The translations under genes and the position numbers were made by a program. DNA of 64,000 bases from VXPQ01 sp965248175. GTDB lineage: Bacteria; Bacteroidota; Rhodothermia; Rhodothermales; VXPQ01. The stretch is taken from contig OZ252093.1 in assembly GCA_965248175.1 (NCBI GenBank), forward strand, positions 2,728,001 through 2,792,000, in the 5' to 3' direction. The notes beneath the pieces were generated by a model, which worked only from the letters and a program-made list of their open reading frames with translations, had not been told where the DNA came from and made no database searches. Numbering within the stretch: position 1 is the stretch's first letter; each line of letters opens with the position of its first letter. Positions 1-8,618 of this stretch are shown piece by piece.

Positions 1-1313
1 CCCAGCGTCCTGAGCTGGATCAGCACATTCCCAAGCGCTGTCGCCTCGACGGGGCCGGCCACCACGGGCCGGTTGCACGCCTGTGCCGTCAATGCACACA
101 GCAGGCTGTTCTGCGCCCCGCCGCCCATGAGGTGCAGCACGTCGATGCCTTGCCCCGTCACCCGTTCCAGATCGGCGAGCGCCCGGCGGTAACTGTCCGC
201 AATGCTCTCCACGATCAGGCGGCACAACGCGCCGCGCGACGCCGGAAGCGGCGATCCGTTTTCGCGCAACGCACCCAGCAGACGTTCCTCCATGCCGTCC
301 CGGTGCAAAAAGCGCGGATCCTCCAGATCCACCACGACTCCCATAGAGGGCGCCGCGCGAGCCTCCTCCTGTAATGCATCCCATGCCACGCCCCCCCATT
401 CGCGCGCGCATTCCTGCAACACCCACAGCCCGGTCAGGTTCTTCAGCAACCGGATGGAGCCGTCCAGCCCCGCCTCGTTCGTGAACCCGGCGGCGAGCGC
501 CTCGGAGGTCACGACGGGCGTAGCGCGTTCCACCCCGAAAAGCGACCAGGTCCCGCAACTGATGTAGGCCCATGCCGCATCCGGATCGACCGCCGGAGCA
601 GCCGCTACAGCCAGCGCCGTATCGTGGCTGCATGTGGCCACGACAGCGATTTCCGGATGGCCATGCACCGACCCGAGGATCGTGCCCGACGGAACGATTT
701 CGGGCCACCGGGCAGGATCGAGGCCAAGCTTTCGCATGAGCGGGGACGCCCACTGCCTCGTATGCACATCCATCATCTGTGTGGTGCTGGCCAGCGACGC
801 TTCGATAGCGCGCCTGCCCCCAAGCCGGTGGTTGAAATAATCGGCCATCGTGAGGCAATGCGCCGCCTGCGCATCTTCCTGGCGGTCGGCCACCCACTGG
901 TACAGCGTATTGAACGGCAAAAAGTAGATGCCGGTGCGTTCGTATATCTCCTCCGGCGGCACCGTTTCGGACACCGTCTCCATCACCCCGTCGAGGTGAT
1001 GATCCCGGTAGCAATACGGCAAACGCATCGGGCGTCCATCCGCATCGAGCGACACATAATCGACGCCCCACGAGTCCACGGAAACCGACCGAACTCCGGG
1101 CGCCTCGGCAAGCGCCGCCCTCAGCCCGATCCCTATCTCCTCCTCGATGGCGTGAATGTCCCACCGGATATGCCCATCTTCCTCCACGATGGGCGTCCCG
1201 AAACGGTGCACTTGCCGGATCTCCATACGCTCTCCGTCGAACCGACCCAGCACGACGCGCCCACTCGCAGCGCCGAGGTCCACGGCAAGCATATGTTGTG
1301 CCCGTTCCCGCAT
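1..1313 (-). CDS. rhaB: Rhamnulokinase (FGGY family), 3' end outside window
   Basis: FGGY-family sugar kinase expected to phosphorylate L-rhamnulose with ATP in the cytoplasm, the second step of L-rhamnose catabolism. The reading frame starts at 1313 (MRERAQHMLAVDLGAASGR; an internal ATG at 1292 would put the start closer to the ATP-binding strand) and leaves the window after about 437 of the usual ~480 residues. The DLGAASGR phosphate-binding turn, DSWGVDY near residue 80 and a GGGAQN motif close to the edge fit rhamnulokinase better than glycerol or xylulose kinase. It lies 28 bp downstream of the isomerase gene in the same direction, so the two are probably co-transcribed. The C-terminus cannot be judged. 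Confidence 0.85.
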   Translation of the reverse strand, partial: MRERAQHMLAVDLGAASGRVVLGRFDGERMEIRQVHRFGTPIVEEDGHIRWDIHAIEEEIGIGLRAALAEAPGVRSVSVDSWGVDYVSLDADGRPMRLPYCYRDHHLDGVMETVSETVPPEEIYERTGIYFLPFNTLYQWVADRQEDAQAAHCLTMADYFNHRLGGRRAIEASLASTTQMMDVHTRQWASPLMRKLGLDPARWPEIVPSGTILGSVHGHPEIAVVATCSHDTALAVAAAPAVDPDAAWAYISCGTWSLFGVERATPVVTSEALAAGFTNEAGLDGSIRLLKNLTGLWVLQECAREWGGVAWDALQEEARAAPSMGVVVDLEDPRFLHRDGMEERLLGALRENGSPLPASRGALCRLIVESIADSYRRALADLERVTGQGIDVLHLMGGGAQNSLLCALTAQACNRPVVAGPVEATALGNVLIQLRTL

Positions 1314-1341
1314 AAGCGCTCCCGTGTGCGTTCGTATCCGA

Positions 1342-2634
1342 TCAAAGGCTTTGGGGCGGAACGTACGCAGCGCCGGTACGCGCCTCGGAAACCTGCTCCC
1401 GGTACTGCGAGGCCCGGAACGCGGCAATGGGGTCGATGGCGCCTCCAAGGCGTTTGCGGGCTGCCGCCGCCAGCGCGCTCACATCCGTTTCGTAGGCTTC
1501 CCGGAGCGTCTCCTCGGCCATCAGCACATCGTTCGTTTCCTGATAATGCGCCAGCGCATCGCGCCGCACGATCAACGCGCGGGCCCAGGATTTCTGCAGC
1601 CGGTCCACCGTTTGCAGAAGCGCCTCGATCGGATCCTTCACGTTATGACTCTGGTCGATCATGCAGGAAGGATACGCGGGCAGGGCGCCGTCCGCAAGCG
1701 CATCCGCCAACTCGTTGAATACGAGAAACAACTGGTAGGGCTTGATGGACCCGGCCGTGAGGTCGTCGTCTCCGTACTTCGCATCGTTGAAATGGAACCC
1801 GCCCAGCCTGCCCGCCGTGATGAGGCGCGCCACCACCTGCTCGACATTCACATTCGGCAGATGGTGCCCCAGATCGACCAGACACGACGCCCGCTCCCCG
1901 GTCTCTCGCGCCAGCATGAGCGACGACCCCCAGTCGGCCACCACCGTGGCGTAGAACGCCGGCTCGAACGGCTTGTGTTCGATAAACAGGTTCCAGTCCG
2001 AAGGCATCGCCTCGTACACGTCCGCCAGGCAATCCCGCACCCGCTCCCAGGCCTTGCGCAGGTGCATCTGTCCGGGATAATTGGCCCCGTCGCCAAGCCA
2101 GATCGTCAGCGCTTTCGAACCCAGCGCAGCGCCCACTTCGACCACATGCACATTGTGCGCCACCGCCTGCTTGCGCACTGCGGCGTCCGTGTGCCGGAAC
2201 GATCCGAACTTGTAGCTGGACGCCTGGCCGGCCTGATCCTGAAACGTGTTCGAATTGACCGCATCGAACCCCACCCCAAGAGCGGCGGCCTGTTCGCGCA
2301 GGGCCTCGGGGTCGTCGGGTTCGTCCCAGGGAATATGGAGCGATATCCGCGAAGCCGCACCGGTGAGCCGGCGCACGACGGACACATCCTGCATCTTTTC
2401 AAATATGTCGCGGGGCTCGCCCCGGCCCGGAAAACGCCCAAACCGCGTGCCGCCGGTCCCCAGCGCCCACGAAGGCACAGCCACCTCAAAGGCGGCTACC
2501 TGCTCCACTACCGCATCGGTATCCAGGCCGCGGCGGCGCAATTGCTCGTCGAGATGCGCATAGTCGCTGCGCCAGGCTTCGTCAGCTTCCTCATATTCCC
2601 GATTCGAAGCGTCGATCGTATCCGGGTTCATCAT
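1342..2634 (-). CDS. rhaI: L-rhamnose isomerase (Pseudomonas stutzeri / RhaI type)
   Basis: 430-residue cytoplasmic isomerase expected to convert L-rhamnose to L-rhamnulose with divalent metal. The frame is open further upstream, but the start at 2634 (MMNPDTIDASNREYEEADEAW) matches the family N-terminus and drops a 57-residue extension that looks non-coding. Recognisable TIM-barrel segments are HIPWDEPDDPEAL, the Glu-containing FIEHKPFEPAFYATVVADWG, CLVDLGHHLPNVNVEQ and GFHFNDAKYGDDDL, which carry the expected Glu, Asp and His metal ligands. It sits between a small membrane-protein gene and the rhamnulokinase gene, all in one direction, which supports a rhamnose utilisation operon. The length is normal and no frame damage is visible. 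Confidence 0.9.
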   Translation of the reverse strand: MMNPDTIDASNREYEEADEAWRSDYAHLDEQLRRRGLDTDAVVEQVAAFEVAVPSWALGTGGTRFGRFPGRGEPRDIFEKMQDVSVVRRLTGAASRISLHIPWDEPDDPEALREQAAALGVGFDAVNSNTFQDQAGQASSYKFGSFRHTDAAVRKQAVAHNVHVVEVGAALGSKALTIWLGDGANYPGQMHLRKAWERVRDCLADVYEAMPSDWNLFIEHKPFEPAFYATVVADWGSSLMLARETGERASCLVDLGHHLPNVNVEQVVARLITAGRLGGFHFNDAKYGDDDLTAGSIKPYQLFLVFNELADALADGALPAYPSCMIDQSHNVKDPIEALLQTVDRLQKSWARALIVRRDALAHYQETNDVLMAEETLREAYETDVSALAAAARKRLGGAIDPIAAFRASQYREQVSEARTGAAYVPPQSL

Positions 2635-2708
2635 GGCGTTAGAGCAATACGGGGTATGGAATACGGATTCGGCGACACGGCGCACAGCGTATCCCGGCCG
2701 GGCCGCTA

Positions 2709-2885
2709 TCAGGAGGAACCGGCACGATCCATCCAGAACGAAGATGTCGCAAACCAGAGTACGGCGCCAACCAGCATGAGCACCGTATGCGTGCGCCAGG
2801 ACCATACGCCCGCAAGCACCAGTACAGCCGGAACGATCGTCAGGGCAAGGCCGCCGTACGACAGTATTTTCAACACGGTGGTCAT
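2709..2885 (-). CDS. Small membrane protein of the rhamnose operon
   Basis: 58-residue protein starting at 2885 (MTTVLKILSYGGLALTIVPA). Two hydrophobic segments, roughly residues 8-25 and 32-48, are separated by a short WSWRTHT turn, so two membrane helices are expected. No enzymatic motif is visible. The gene lies between the permease and isomerase genes with gaps of about 70 bp on each side and the same orientation, so it may belong to the uptake part of the operon. This role is inferred from position only. Confidence 0.6.
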   Translation of the reverse strand: MTTVLKILSYGGLALTIVPAVLVLAGVWSWRTHTVLMLVGAVLWFATSSFWMDRAGSS

Positions 2886-2955
2886 CGGTGCATAATCTCG
2901 TACATGGCTGCGAATAACTGTACAGTGAGACGACGGGCGCGAAGCGGCGGAACCG

Positions 2956-4371
2956 TTACGGATGCGTGGCAAGGGGCGCCCGGTCCGATCGTTGCCGGAT
3001 CACGCTAAGCCCTATAAAGAGACCCGTCGCAATGAACCAGCCGGGCAGGCCCAGAAAAAATATATCCCATCCCCAGATCACATGCATCAACCGGCATGCG
3101 CCCAGCGTCCCTATCCACGCCAGGGCAGCGGGCCAATCGAAAGCGATCTGTTTCCAGCCGGCGTACCCCGAGCGCAGCCCCATCTTCGGCAAAATCCAGA
3201 AATCGGCGAAAATCACCGCCCCCATCGGCATCAGAATGAGCCCGTAGAGCGCCACGAAGTCAAGCAGGCGCATCATCAGCGCGGGAAACAGCGCCGCCAC
3301 GGTCGTAACGCCCCCCACCGCAAGGGTCACCTTCCAGCGCTTCCAGTTCGGGGTGATGGTCTGCATGGCAAGGCCGGCGCGGTAAATCGTCGGATTCGCC
3401 GTAGCCCACCCGGCCAGCACCACGGCAATCAACCCGGCGACCCCGGCTCCGAGCCACGCAATCGGGCCGGGCGCCACTTCGCCCCCCTGCTGAATGGCCA
3501 GAGCCACCAGCACGCCCGACGCCACCCAGGCCATGTAATGCCCGAGATACATCCCGAAGGCGCTGGCGAACCCGTACTGCCATTTTTTGGCGTACCGCAA
3601 AATGGTCAGGTCCGCCATGCCTATGTGCATGGCCATGTTCGCAAACCAGGCGAAAAACGTTACGTGCCAGAAGGTAAACCGGATCCGGCCTTCCACCGGC
3701 ATGCCCGTCCATATTTTTTCGTTCGCCACGGTGCGCAGATCCTCGAACGATCGCACGCCCAGCTCCGGCAGCACGGCAAGCCCCGAAGCCAGAAACACGA
3801 GCAGCAGCCACGGCGATGCGATCTTCGAAAACCGGGCGATTTTGTCGAACCCGAGCACGGCGAGCACGGTCACCACGCTCCCGACCACAAGCACCGTTAC
3901 CACCCACGCCGCACTGTTGGGATAGAGGTCATTCAGACCCGGCATGGGCATATCGAACGGAATGCCCACCGCCGTGGCCGCCACGGAAATCATCGCCCCC
4001 GCCAGAAAACAAAACATCAGGGCGTTGACGATATTGTACACGAAAAGCAGGTTGGGACCGGTAATCTTCCGCAGGCGCCAATACAGATTCAGCCGGGTCC
4101 TCGTGGCGATGGGCGCACACAGAAAAGCCCACGACAGCACGGCCAGCAAATTGCCCACAAGCAGGCCAAGCAGCAGATCGCCCGTCGCTACGCCATGCGC
4201 CACGAAAAGCGGACCGATCACGAATTCGGTGCCCGCGACATGCTCGCCCGCATACAACCCGATGAACCCGCCCGGCCCCCTCAGGCGGTCCTCGGAGACC
4301 GGCTCCCGGTCGAACTCGTTGATCGCATCGAGGCGGGAGGCCAGGGCGCTTTTTCGGGAAGAACCCGTCAT
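2956..4371 (-). CDS. NCS1-family permease (purine/cytosine permease-like), probable sugar-operon transporter
   Basis: 471-residue integral membrane protein with about 12 hydrophobic segments. The start at 4371 (MTGSSRKSALASRLDAINEFDREPV) leaves a short hydrophilic N-terminus before FIGLYAGEHVAGTEFVIGP, the first NCS1-like segment. NCS1 transporters are cation symporters usually assigned to nucleobases, hydantoins or thiamine. Here the gene is the promoter-proximal member of a rhamnose operon, so a sugar or sugar-derivative substrate is a reasonable inference, although the sequence alone does not show it. About 250 bp upstream separate it from an IS target site and probably carry the operon promoter. 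The open frame upstream to 4566 lacks NCS1 character and was not used. Confidence 0.75.
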   Translation of the reverse strand: MTGSSRKSALASRLDAINEFDREPVSEDRLRGPGGFIGLYAGEHVAGTEFVIGPLFVAHGVATGDLLLGLLVGNLLAVLSWAFLCAPIATRTRLNLYWRLRKITGPNLLFVYNIVNALMFCFLAGAMISVAATAVGIPFDMPMPGLNDLYPNSAAWVVTVLVVGSVVTVLAVLGFDKIARFSKIASPWLLLVFLASGLAVLPELGVRSFEDLRTVANEKIWTGMPVEGRIRFTFWHVTFFAWFANMAMHIGMADLTILRYAKKWQYGFASAFGMYLGHYMAWVASGVLVALAIQQGGEVAPGPIAWLGAGVAGLIAVVLAGWATANPTIYRAGLAMQTITPNWKRWKVTLAVGGVTTVAALFPALMMRLLDFVALYGLILMPMGAVIFADFWILPKMGLRSGYAGWKQIAFDWPAALAWIGTLGACRLMHVIWGWDIFFLGLPGWFIATGLFIGLSVIRQRSDRAPLATHP

Positions 4372-4639
4372 GGAACATGCAGAGGAATGGTGCGGGCGAA
4401 TCACGGGAGGAAGATTACAAAAGCACATCGCAAAAACCCGGCAAGCGGCCTCTCCCGAAAATACGACATGCCCAAAATACAACATGCCCAAAATACAACA
4501 CTGAGCCGCAGATTTCGTAACGGCATTCCTAACATACTTTTTACTTGATATTACCACTCCGTACACAGCATTTCGACAGAATGCGCCTGTGCGATTCCCT
4601 GACGAGCGCAGGGCTAAAAAAGGGAATTATAAGGAATTG

Positions 4640-4668
4640 TTGACAAGAAGGAATAAATATCGTATTAT
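4640..4668 (+). promoter_or_regulatory. Probable transposase promoter at the left IS end
   Basis: TTGACA at 4640-4645 and TATTAT at 4663-4668 are separated by exactly 17 bp, a near-consensus sigma70-type arrangement just upstream of the transposase. The -35 box overlaps the inner edge of the left inverted repeat. Bacteroidota promoters often differ from this consensus, so activity in this host is an inference. Confidence 0.5.
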
Positions 4669-4673
4669 TACAG

Positions 4674-5637
4674 GTGCACAAAATGGAGACCGTCATGGCA
4701 CATGTAGCACCTGGAAAAGCGCACCGCAGCGGCATTACCCTGATGCAACTGGCCGATATGTTTCCCGACGAGGAAGCGGCCCGCAAGTGGTTCGAATCTC
4801 GTATCTGGCCGGACGGTCGCCATTGCCCGCGCTGCAAGGGAACACGCACCCGCGAAGCGTCTCATCATTGCATGCCCTACTGGTGCACCGACTGCCGCAA
4901 GTACTTTTCCGTCAAGGTCGGAACGGTCATGGAGGGGTCGAATCTGTCGCTCCGCAAATGGGCGTATGCGATTTACCTGCATACGACAAATCTGAAAGGC
5001 GTTTCCTCGATGAAACTGCATCGGGATATCGGGATCGCGCAGAACTCGGCGTGGCACCTGCTCCAACGCATCCGCAAGGCGTTCGAGGGCGCCGATAACG
5101 ACCTGTTCGGCGGCCCCGTTGAAGTCGATGAGACGTACGTAGGGGGCACGGAATCGAACAAGCACGAATCGAAGAAACTCCACGCTGGCCGGGGAACTGT
5201 AGGCAAGACCGCCGTTGTCGGAGCAAAGGATCGGGCCACTGGCAAGATCAAGGCGGAAGTCGTGCAGAATACGACAAGCCGGACGTTGCAAGGCTTCGTT
5301 CTGGACAACGCCGAATTGGGTGCGGTCGTCTACACGGACGACAACAAGGCATACGCGGGTCTGCCGGTACATCTACGACCTTGCGAGCGTCCAGCACTCG
5401 GTAGGCGAATACGTACGCGGCATGGCGCACACCAACGGCATAGAATCGTTCTGGGCAACCCTCAAACGAGCACACAAGGGCGTATACCACAAGATGAGCC
5501 GCAAGCACCTTCACCGCTATGTGGCGGATTTCTCAGGCCGCCACGGATTGCGCGAACTCGACACGCTGGAACAGATGGGCCTTGTCGCCTGCGCAATGGT
5601 GGGCAAGCGGCTCCGGTACAGAACGCTGGTGGCTTAA
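4674..5637 (+). pseudogene. IS1595-family transposase, frameshifted
   Basis: IS1595-type DDE transposase. The N-terminus has a zinc-ribbon-like CPRC...CTDC pair and the family segment TTNLKGVSSMKLHRDIGI, followed by VEVDETYVGG (first catalytic Asp) and YTDDNKAY (second Asp). After AYAGLP, near 5355-5375, the frame changes by one base. The C-terminal part (YDLASVQHSVGEYVRGMAHTNGIESFW, containing the catalytic Glu) continues in the next frame to a TAA at 5635-5637. The protein would be about 320 residues if the frame were intact. The shift separates the third catalytic residue from the others, so transposition in cis would need frameshifting or a helper copy. A sequencing error cannot be excluded. 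Confidence 0.85.
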
Positions 5638-5897
5638 TCCGGCACGGACCGCAAGCCCGCGCCATGCGATAGGCCCGCAGCGTCGATGATTGCGTACACC
5701 GCAGGGGATATCTCGCCATGCCAGGCAAGGTCTACGTCAGAGAGTGTCCACGTATCCTTAAAGGCGGCCTCTGAACCTATTGGGGCGGAATAGTTGCGGT
5801 TAGAGTTGAACGGCGGGTCGAGGTAGATGAGATCGACCGAGGCGGAGTTCATGCCCCTCATTACGTCCAGATTGTCGCCCGTCCACAGGGTCCGGTT
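5634..5897 (-). pseudogene. Truncated site-specific DNA methyltransferase, IS passenger
   Basis: The reverse strand encodes NRTLWTGDNLDVMRGMN followed by SASVDLIYLDPPFNSNRNY. This is the characteristic N-terminal part of an N4/N6-type DNA methyltransferase (pfam01555-like), with the DPPF catalytic motif. The match fades after about 65 residues (...FKDTWTLSD) and the frame stops at 5634, overlapping the transposase stop codon by 4 bp in convergent orientation. SAM-binding and target-recognition regions are missing, and upstream the frame enters a GT/CA repeat. It is therefore a remnant, not an active enzyme. IS1595 elements are known to carry passenger genes, which fits its place inside the inverted repeats. 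Confidence 0.75.
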
Positions 5898-5922
5898 TGC
5901 CCAATTCGGCCCGGTTGTTGCC

Positions 5923-5942
5923 GTGTGTGTGTGTGTGTGTGT
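5923..5942. repeat. Dinucleotide microsatellite (GT)10
   Basis: Ten uninterrupted GT units lie just upstream of the methyltransferase remnant, inside the IS. Such runs are unusual in bacteria and are prone to slippage. It may mark where the methyltransferase 5' end was lost. Confidence 0.9.
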
Positions 5943-6159
5943 GCATCGTATACCTATAAAGCCCTATACTGCAGGGGCCTGTATACGAGGAAGATCGCAG
6001 GCCGTCAACAATTCCTTATAATTCCCCTAAAAAACGCTGCCCCTACAGTTACGCAAGGCAACGCGATTCGGACCCGACAACCGAAACAGTAAGGACAATA
6101 ATATTATGTAAGTACTATGCGGCACCTATGCCAACGGTAAACGATATTTCGTTTCCATT

Positions 6160-7487
6160 GGCGGTGTCCTGAAAACTGTGTAAGTGGTCATTCGTACATA
6201 TAGTTTCACAGGGAGGTGAAGCCGATGACCGAACTTACAGCCAGACAGCAGGCTCTTCTGGACGAATTGCTAAAGGATTTCAAGGGAGACGCCCGGGAGC
6301 TTTTCGGAGAGGGCGGTTTGCTCAAGACGATAGGCAAGCGGGCTCTCGAGGCGGCTCTGGAGGGTGAGATGACACACCATCTTGGTTATCCCCCGCACAA
6401 TCCGTCTGGCCGCAAGAGCGGCAATTCCCGCAACGGACGCAGTACGAAGCGCCTTGAGAGCGAATCGGGTTCTTTCGATCTGGAGGTTCCTCGGGACCGC
6501 AACGGCAGTTTCGAGCCGAAGATCGTAGAGAAGCGCCAGCGCCGCGTAGCGGGTCTTGACGATGTGATCGTGTATCTGTACGCGCAAGGGCAGAGCACGC
6601 GCACGATCCAGCAGACGCTGAAGCGTCTCTACGGGGCGGAGGTGTCCTCGACGCTTATATCGGAGGTGACTTCAAGCGTTCTGGAGCAGGTGAACGCCTG
6701 GCAGGCCCGTCCGCTCGAGAGCGTCTATCCGATCGTGTACTTCGACGCGCTGTTCGTGAAGTCACGCGAGGAGGGTGCGGCGAAGACGCGTGCGGTCTAC
6801 GTGGCATTGGCGATAGACATGCAGGGGGAAAAGCAGGTGCTCGGTCTTTGGATCGCTCCGACGGAGGGGGCCGTTTCGTGGTTGAATATTTTCTCGGAGT
6901 TGCAGGCTCGCGGCATGCAGGATTGCTTCATTGCCTGCGTCGACGGCTTGAAGGGTCTTCCAGAGGCTATAGAGACGATCTATCCTCGCGCTCGGGTGCA
7001 GTTGTGCATCGTGCACCAGGTTCGCAAGAGCCTGCGGTATGTTCCGTGGAAGGAGCGCAAGCAGGTAGCAGCCGGTTTGCGTGCGATCTACGCCGCTCCG
7101 AGCGAGGAGACGGCCCTTTCGGCGCTCGATACGTTCGAGGCGGCCTGGAGCGAGAAGTATGCGGCGATCGCGCCGCTGTGGAGGAAGCACTGGGCAAGGC
7201 TGGCGCCTTTCTTCGATTACCCTCCGGCGATCCGCAAGGCGGTCTACACGACGAACGCGGTCGAATCGCTGAACTACAGCCTTCGCAGGATCGTCAAGGA
7301 CAAGGGCGCTTTCCCGAACGACGAGGCGATCTCCGAACTGCTATGGCTCGGCCTGCGGGAAGCCTCGAAAAAGTGGAAGCGACCTATACGCGACTGGAAG
7401 GCCGCACTCAACCAGTTCGTCATACTTTACGGGGACCGTGTCCCTATTGAACAATAATCCCGCTTACACAGTTTAGCGGACACGCCC
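6160..7487 (+). mobile_element. IS256-family insertion sequence
   Basis: The ends are imperfect inverted repeats: GGCGGTGTCC with AAACTGTGTAAG at 6160-6185, and on the other strand GGGCGTGTCC with AAACTGTGTAAG from 7487 inward. The complete IS256-type transposase lies between them. No convincing 8-9-bp target duplication was found at these boundaries. One end may have been altered after insertion, or the exact termini may differ by a few bases. Confidence 0.75.
6225..7457 (+). CDS. IS256-family (mutator) transposase
   Basis: 410-residue transposase. The start at 6225 (MTELTARQQALLDELLKDF) is preferred because GGGAGG lies 8 bp upstream, whereas the GTG at 6216 overlaps that site. Family landmarks are MTHHLGYPPHNPSGRKSGNSRNG, YPIVYFDALFVKSRE (first catalytic Asp), ACVDGLKGLPEAI with a following QLCIVHQVRKSL (second Asp region), and TTNAVESLNYSLRRI with the catalytic Glu. 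Length and motifs are complete and no frame damage is seen, so the protein is probably active. It catalyses cut/copy-paste transposition of its own element through a DDE mechanism. Confidence 0.95.
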   Translation: MTELTARQQALLDELLKDFKGDARELFGEGGLLKTIGKRALEAALEGEMTHHLGYPPHNPSGRKSGNSRNGRSTKRLESESGSFDLEVPRDRNGSFEPKIVEKRQRRVAGLDDVIVYLYAQGQSTRTIQQTLKRLYGAEVSSTLISEVTSSVLEQVNAWQARPLESVYPIVYFDALFVKSREEGAAKTRAVYVALAIDMQGEKQVLGLWIAPTEGAVSWLNIFSELQARGMQDCFIACVDGLKGLPEAIETIYPRARVQLCIVHQVRKSLRYVPWKERKQVAAGLRAIYAAPSEETALSALDTFEAAWSEKYAAIAPLWRKHWARLAPFFDYPPAIRKAVYTTNAVESLNYSLRRIVKDKGAFPNDEAISELLWLGLREASKKWKRPIRDWKAALNQFVILYGDRVPIEQ

Positions 7488-7599
7488 TTCTTGTCATCAC
7501 CGACAAGGCCGCATAGTCTACAACGCAACCGGTCGCGGTCGCATTTTTCGCTATGCGTGATGCGCCGGTTATCCTGATTTCCGGAACTGCCTGTTCCGT

Positions 7600-8391
7600 A
7601 TGATACTCAGCGCTACGCATCGTTACCTCGAACGGCTCGTTCGCTATTTTGAGCGGCCGTCCTTTATCGACAGGGACCCCATCTCCATCCCTCACGGATT
7701 CGACGATCCGCGCGATCGGGAGGTCATCGGCCTGTATGCCGCTCTGCTCGCCTGGGGCCGCCGGGAAACCGTGCTGGCGAAGATGAACGATCTCTGCGAG
7801 CGCATGCGTTTTCGCCCCTATGCATTCGTCCGTGGATTTGATGGAGGGCGAGACGCCGACCGGCTGTACGAATTCAAGCACCGGACATTCCAGCCGGAGG
7901 ACCTTTTCTGGTTCACGCACAACCTCGGTATCCTGCTGCGCCGGTACGAAACGATGGAGGATCTCTTTGCGCGGCATGTGCCGGCCTCCGCTCCCAATGT
8001 TGGCCCCGCCATACAGGGATTCAGCGAAGCGGTCCTGTCCGCTCATCCGGATACCCCGCCGCGCCTGCGCAAACACCTTGCGCGCCCGGCGACAGGAAGC
8101 GCCTGTAAGCGGCTGAATATGTACCTGCGGTGGATGGTGCGGCCCGGTCCTGTGGACATGAACCTGTGGCAACGCATCGCGCCGAAGCAACTCATGCTCC
8201 CGCTGGATGTGCATTCGGGGCGGGAGGCCCGTCGCCTGGGTATGCTCACCCGCAAGAGCAACGACTGGAAAGCCTGTATCGAGTTGACGGAAAATTGTCG
8301 GCGCCTGTGTGCGCAGGATCCTGCGCGTTACGATTTCGCTTTCTTCGGCGTAGGAGCTTACGGCCCGCCCGATTTCGGCGAAACCGATTGA
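7600..8391 (+). CDS. TIGR02757/DUF2400 family protein
   Basis: 263-residue protein of a conserved family of unknown function common in Bacteroidota. Diagnostic segments are FIDRDPISIPHGF near the N-terminus, REVIGLYAALLAWGRRE, NMYLRWMVRPGPVDMNLW, DVHSGREARRLGMLTRKSNDWKA and the C-terminal DPARYDFAFFGVGAYG. The family has a helical fold loosely related to HhH-GPD DNA glycosylases, but no reaction is established. The gene stands alone between an IS256 element and a converging secreted-protein gene, with a strong hairpin downstream. Start at 7600 fits the family length; no damage is seen. Confidence 0.85.
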   Translation: MILSATHRYLERLVRYFERPSFIDRDPISIPHGFDDPRDREVIGLYAALLAWGRRETVLAKMNDLCERMRFRPYAFVRGFDGGRDADRLYEFKHRTFQPEDLFWFTHNLGILLRRYETMEDLFARHVPASAPNVGPAIQGFSEAVLSAHPDTPPRLRKHLARPATGSACKRLNMYLRWMVRPGPVDMNLWQRIAPKQLMLPLDVHSGREARRLGMLTRKSNDWKACIELTENCRRLCAQDPARYDFAFFGVGAYGPPDFGETD

Positions 8392-8540
8392 CCGAGCGCG
8401 TCTGCTCACACAGGTATGCGGACACACCCCAACGCTTCTGTGAGAGGTTTATCCTTCCAGGAGTATCTGGCGGCGAGAGGTCACCGTGCTTGCCCGCTGG
8501 CTTCTGGCGGCGAGCATTTCAGCCAATCCTGCAAAATATA

Positions 8541-8579
8541 CAAGGCCCCCGCCTGCCGAAAGGCAACGGGGGCCTTGCT
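8541..8579. terminator. GC-rich hairpin, probable bidirectional terminator
   Basis: The arms CAAGGCCCCCG and CGGGGGCCTTG form a perfect 11-bp stem around a 16-17-base loop that itself contains a CCTGCCGAAAGGC mini-hairpin. It lies between two converging genes (ends at 8391 and 8619) and is followed by CTT on the plus side, so it can plausibly stop transcription from both sides. Confidence 0.7.
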
Positions 8580-8618
8580 TGAGCCATAAGCCGAGAGGTG
8601 ATAACTCTCTCTTGTCGC

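Larger units (their letters stand above)
4622..6026 (+). mobile_element. IS1595-like element with 8-bp target duplication
   Basis: The element is bounded by inverted repeats starting GGGAATTATAAGGAATTG at 4622 and, on the other strand, at 6026; 23 outermost bases are identical. It is flanked by the 8-bp direct repeat CTAAAAAA at 4614-4621 and 6027-6034. An 8-bp duplication and GGG termini fit the IS1595 family, as does the transposase inside. The 1405-bp element holds a frameshifted transposase (plus strand) and, converging on it, a truncated DNA methyltransferase. Because the target duplication encloses both genes, the methyltransferase piece appears to be cargo of the element. Confidence 0.85.

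Noticed and set aside
624..2895. Long plus-strand open frames opposite the rhamnose genes
   Set aside because: High GC gives long antisense frames; these are Arg/Pro/His-rich without domain motifs, while the minus strand encodes recognisable rhamnulokinase and rhamnose isomerase.
2962..4548. 528-codon plus-strand frame opposite the NCS1 permease
   Set aside because: Composition (His, Arg, Gln, Pro) is that of an antisense shadow of a hydrophobic membrane-protein gene; no motif.
5923..5942. (GT)10 as a phase-variation switch for the methyltransferase
   Set aside because: The methyltransferase is truncated at both ends, so switching its frame could not restore an enzyme.
6160..7487. Target-site duplication for the IS256 element
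   Set aside because: Bases outside the inverted repeats (TTCCATT against TTCTTGT) do not match convincingly, so no duplication is claimed.
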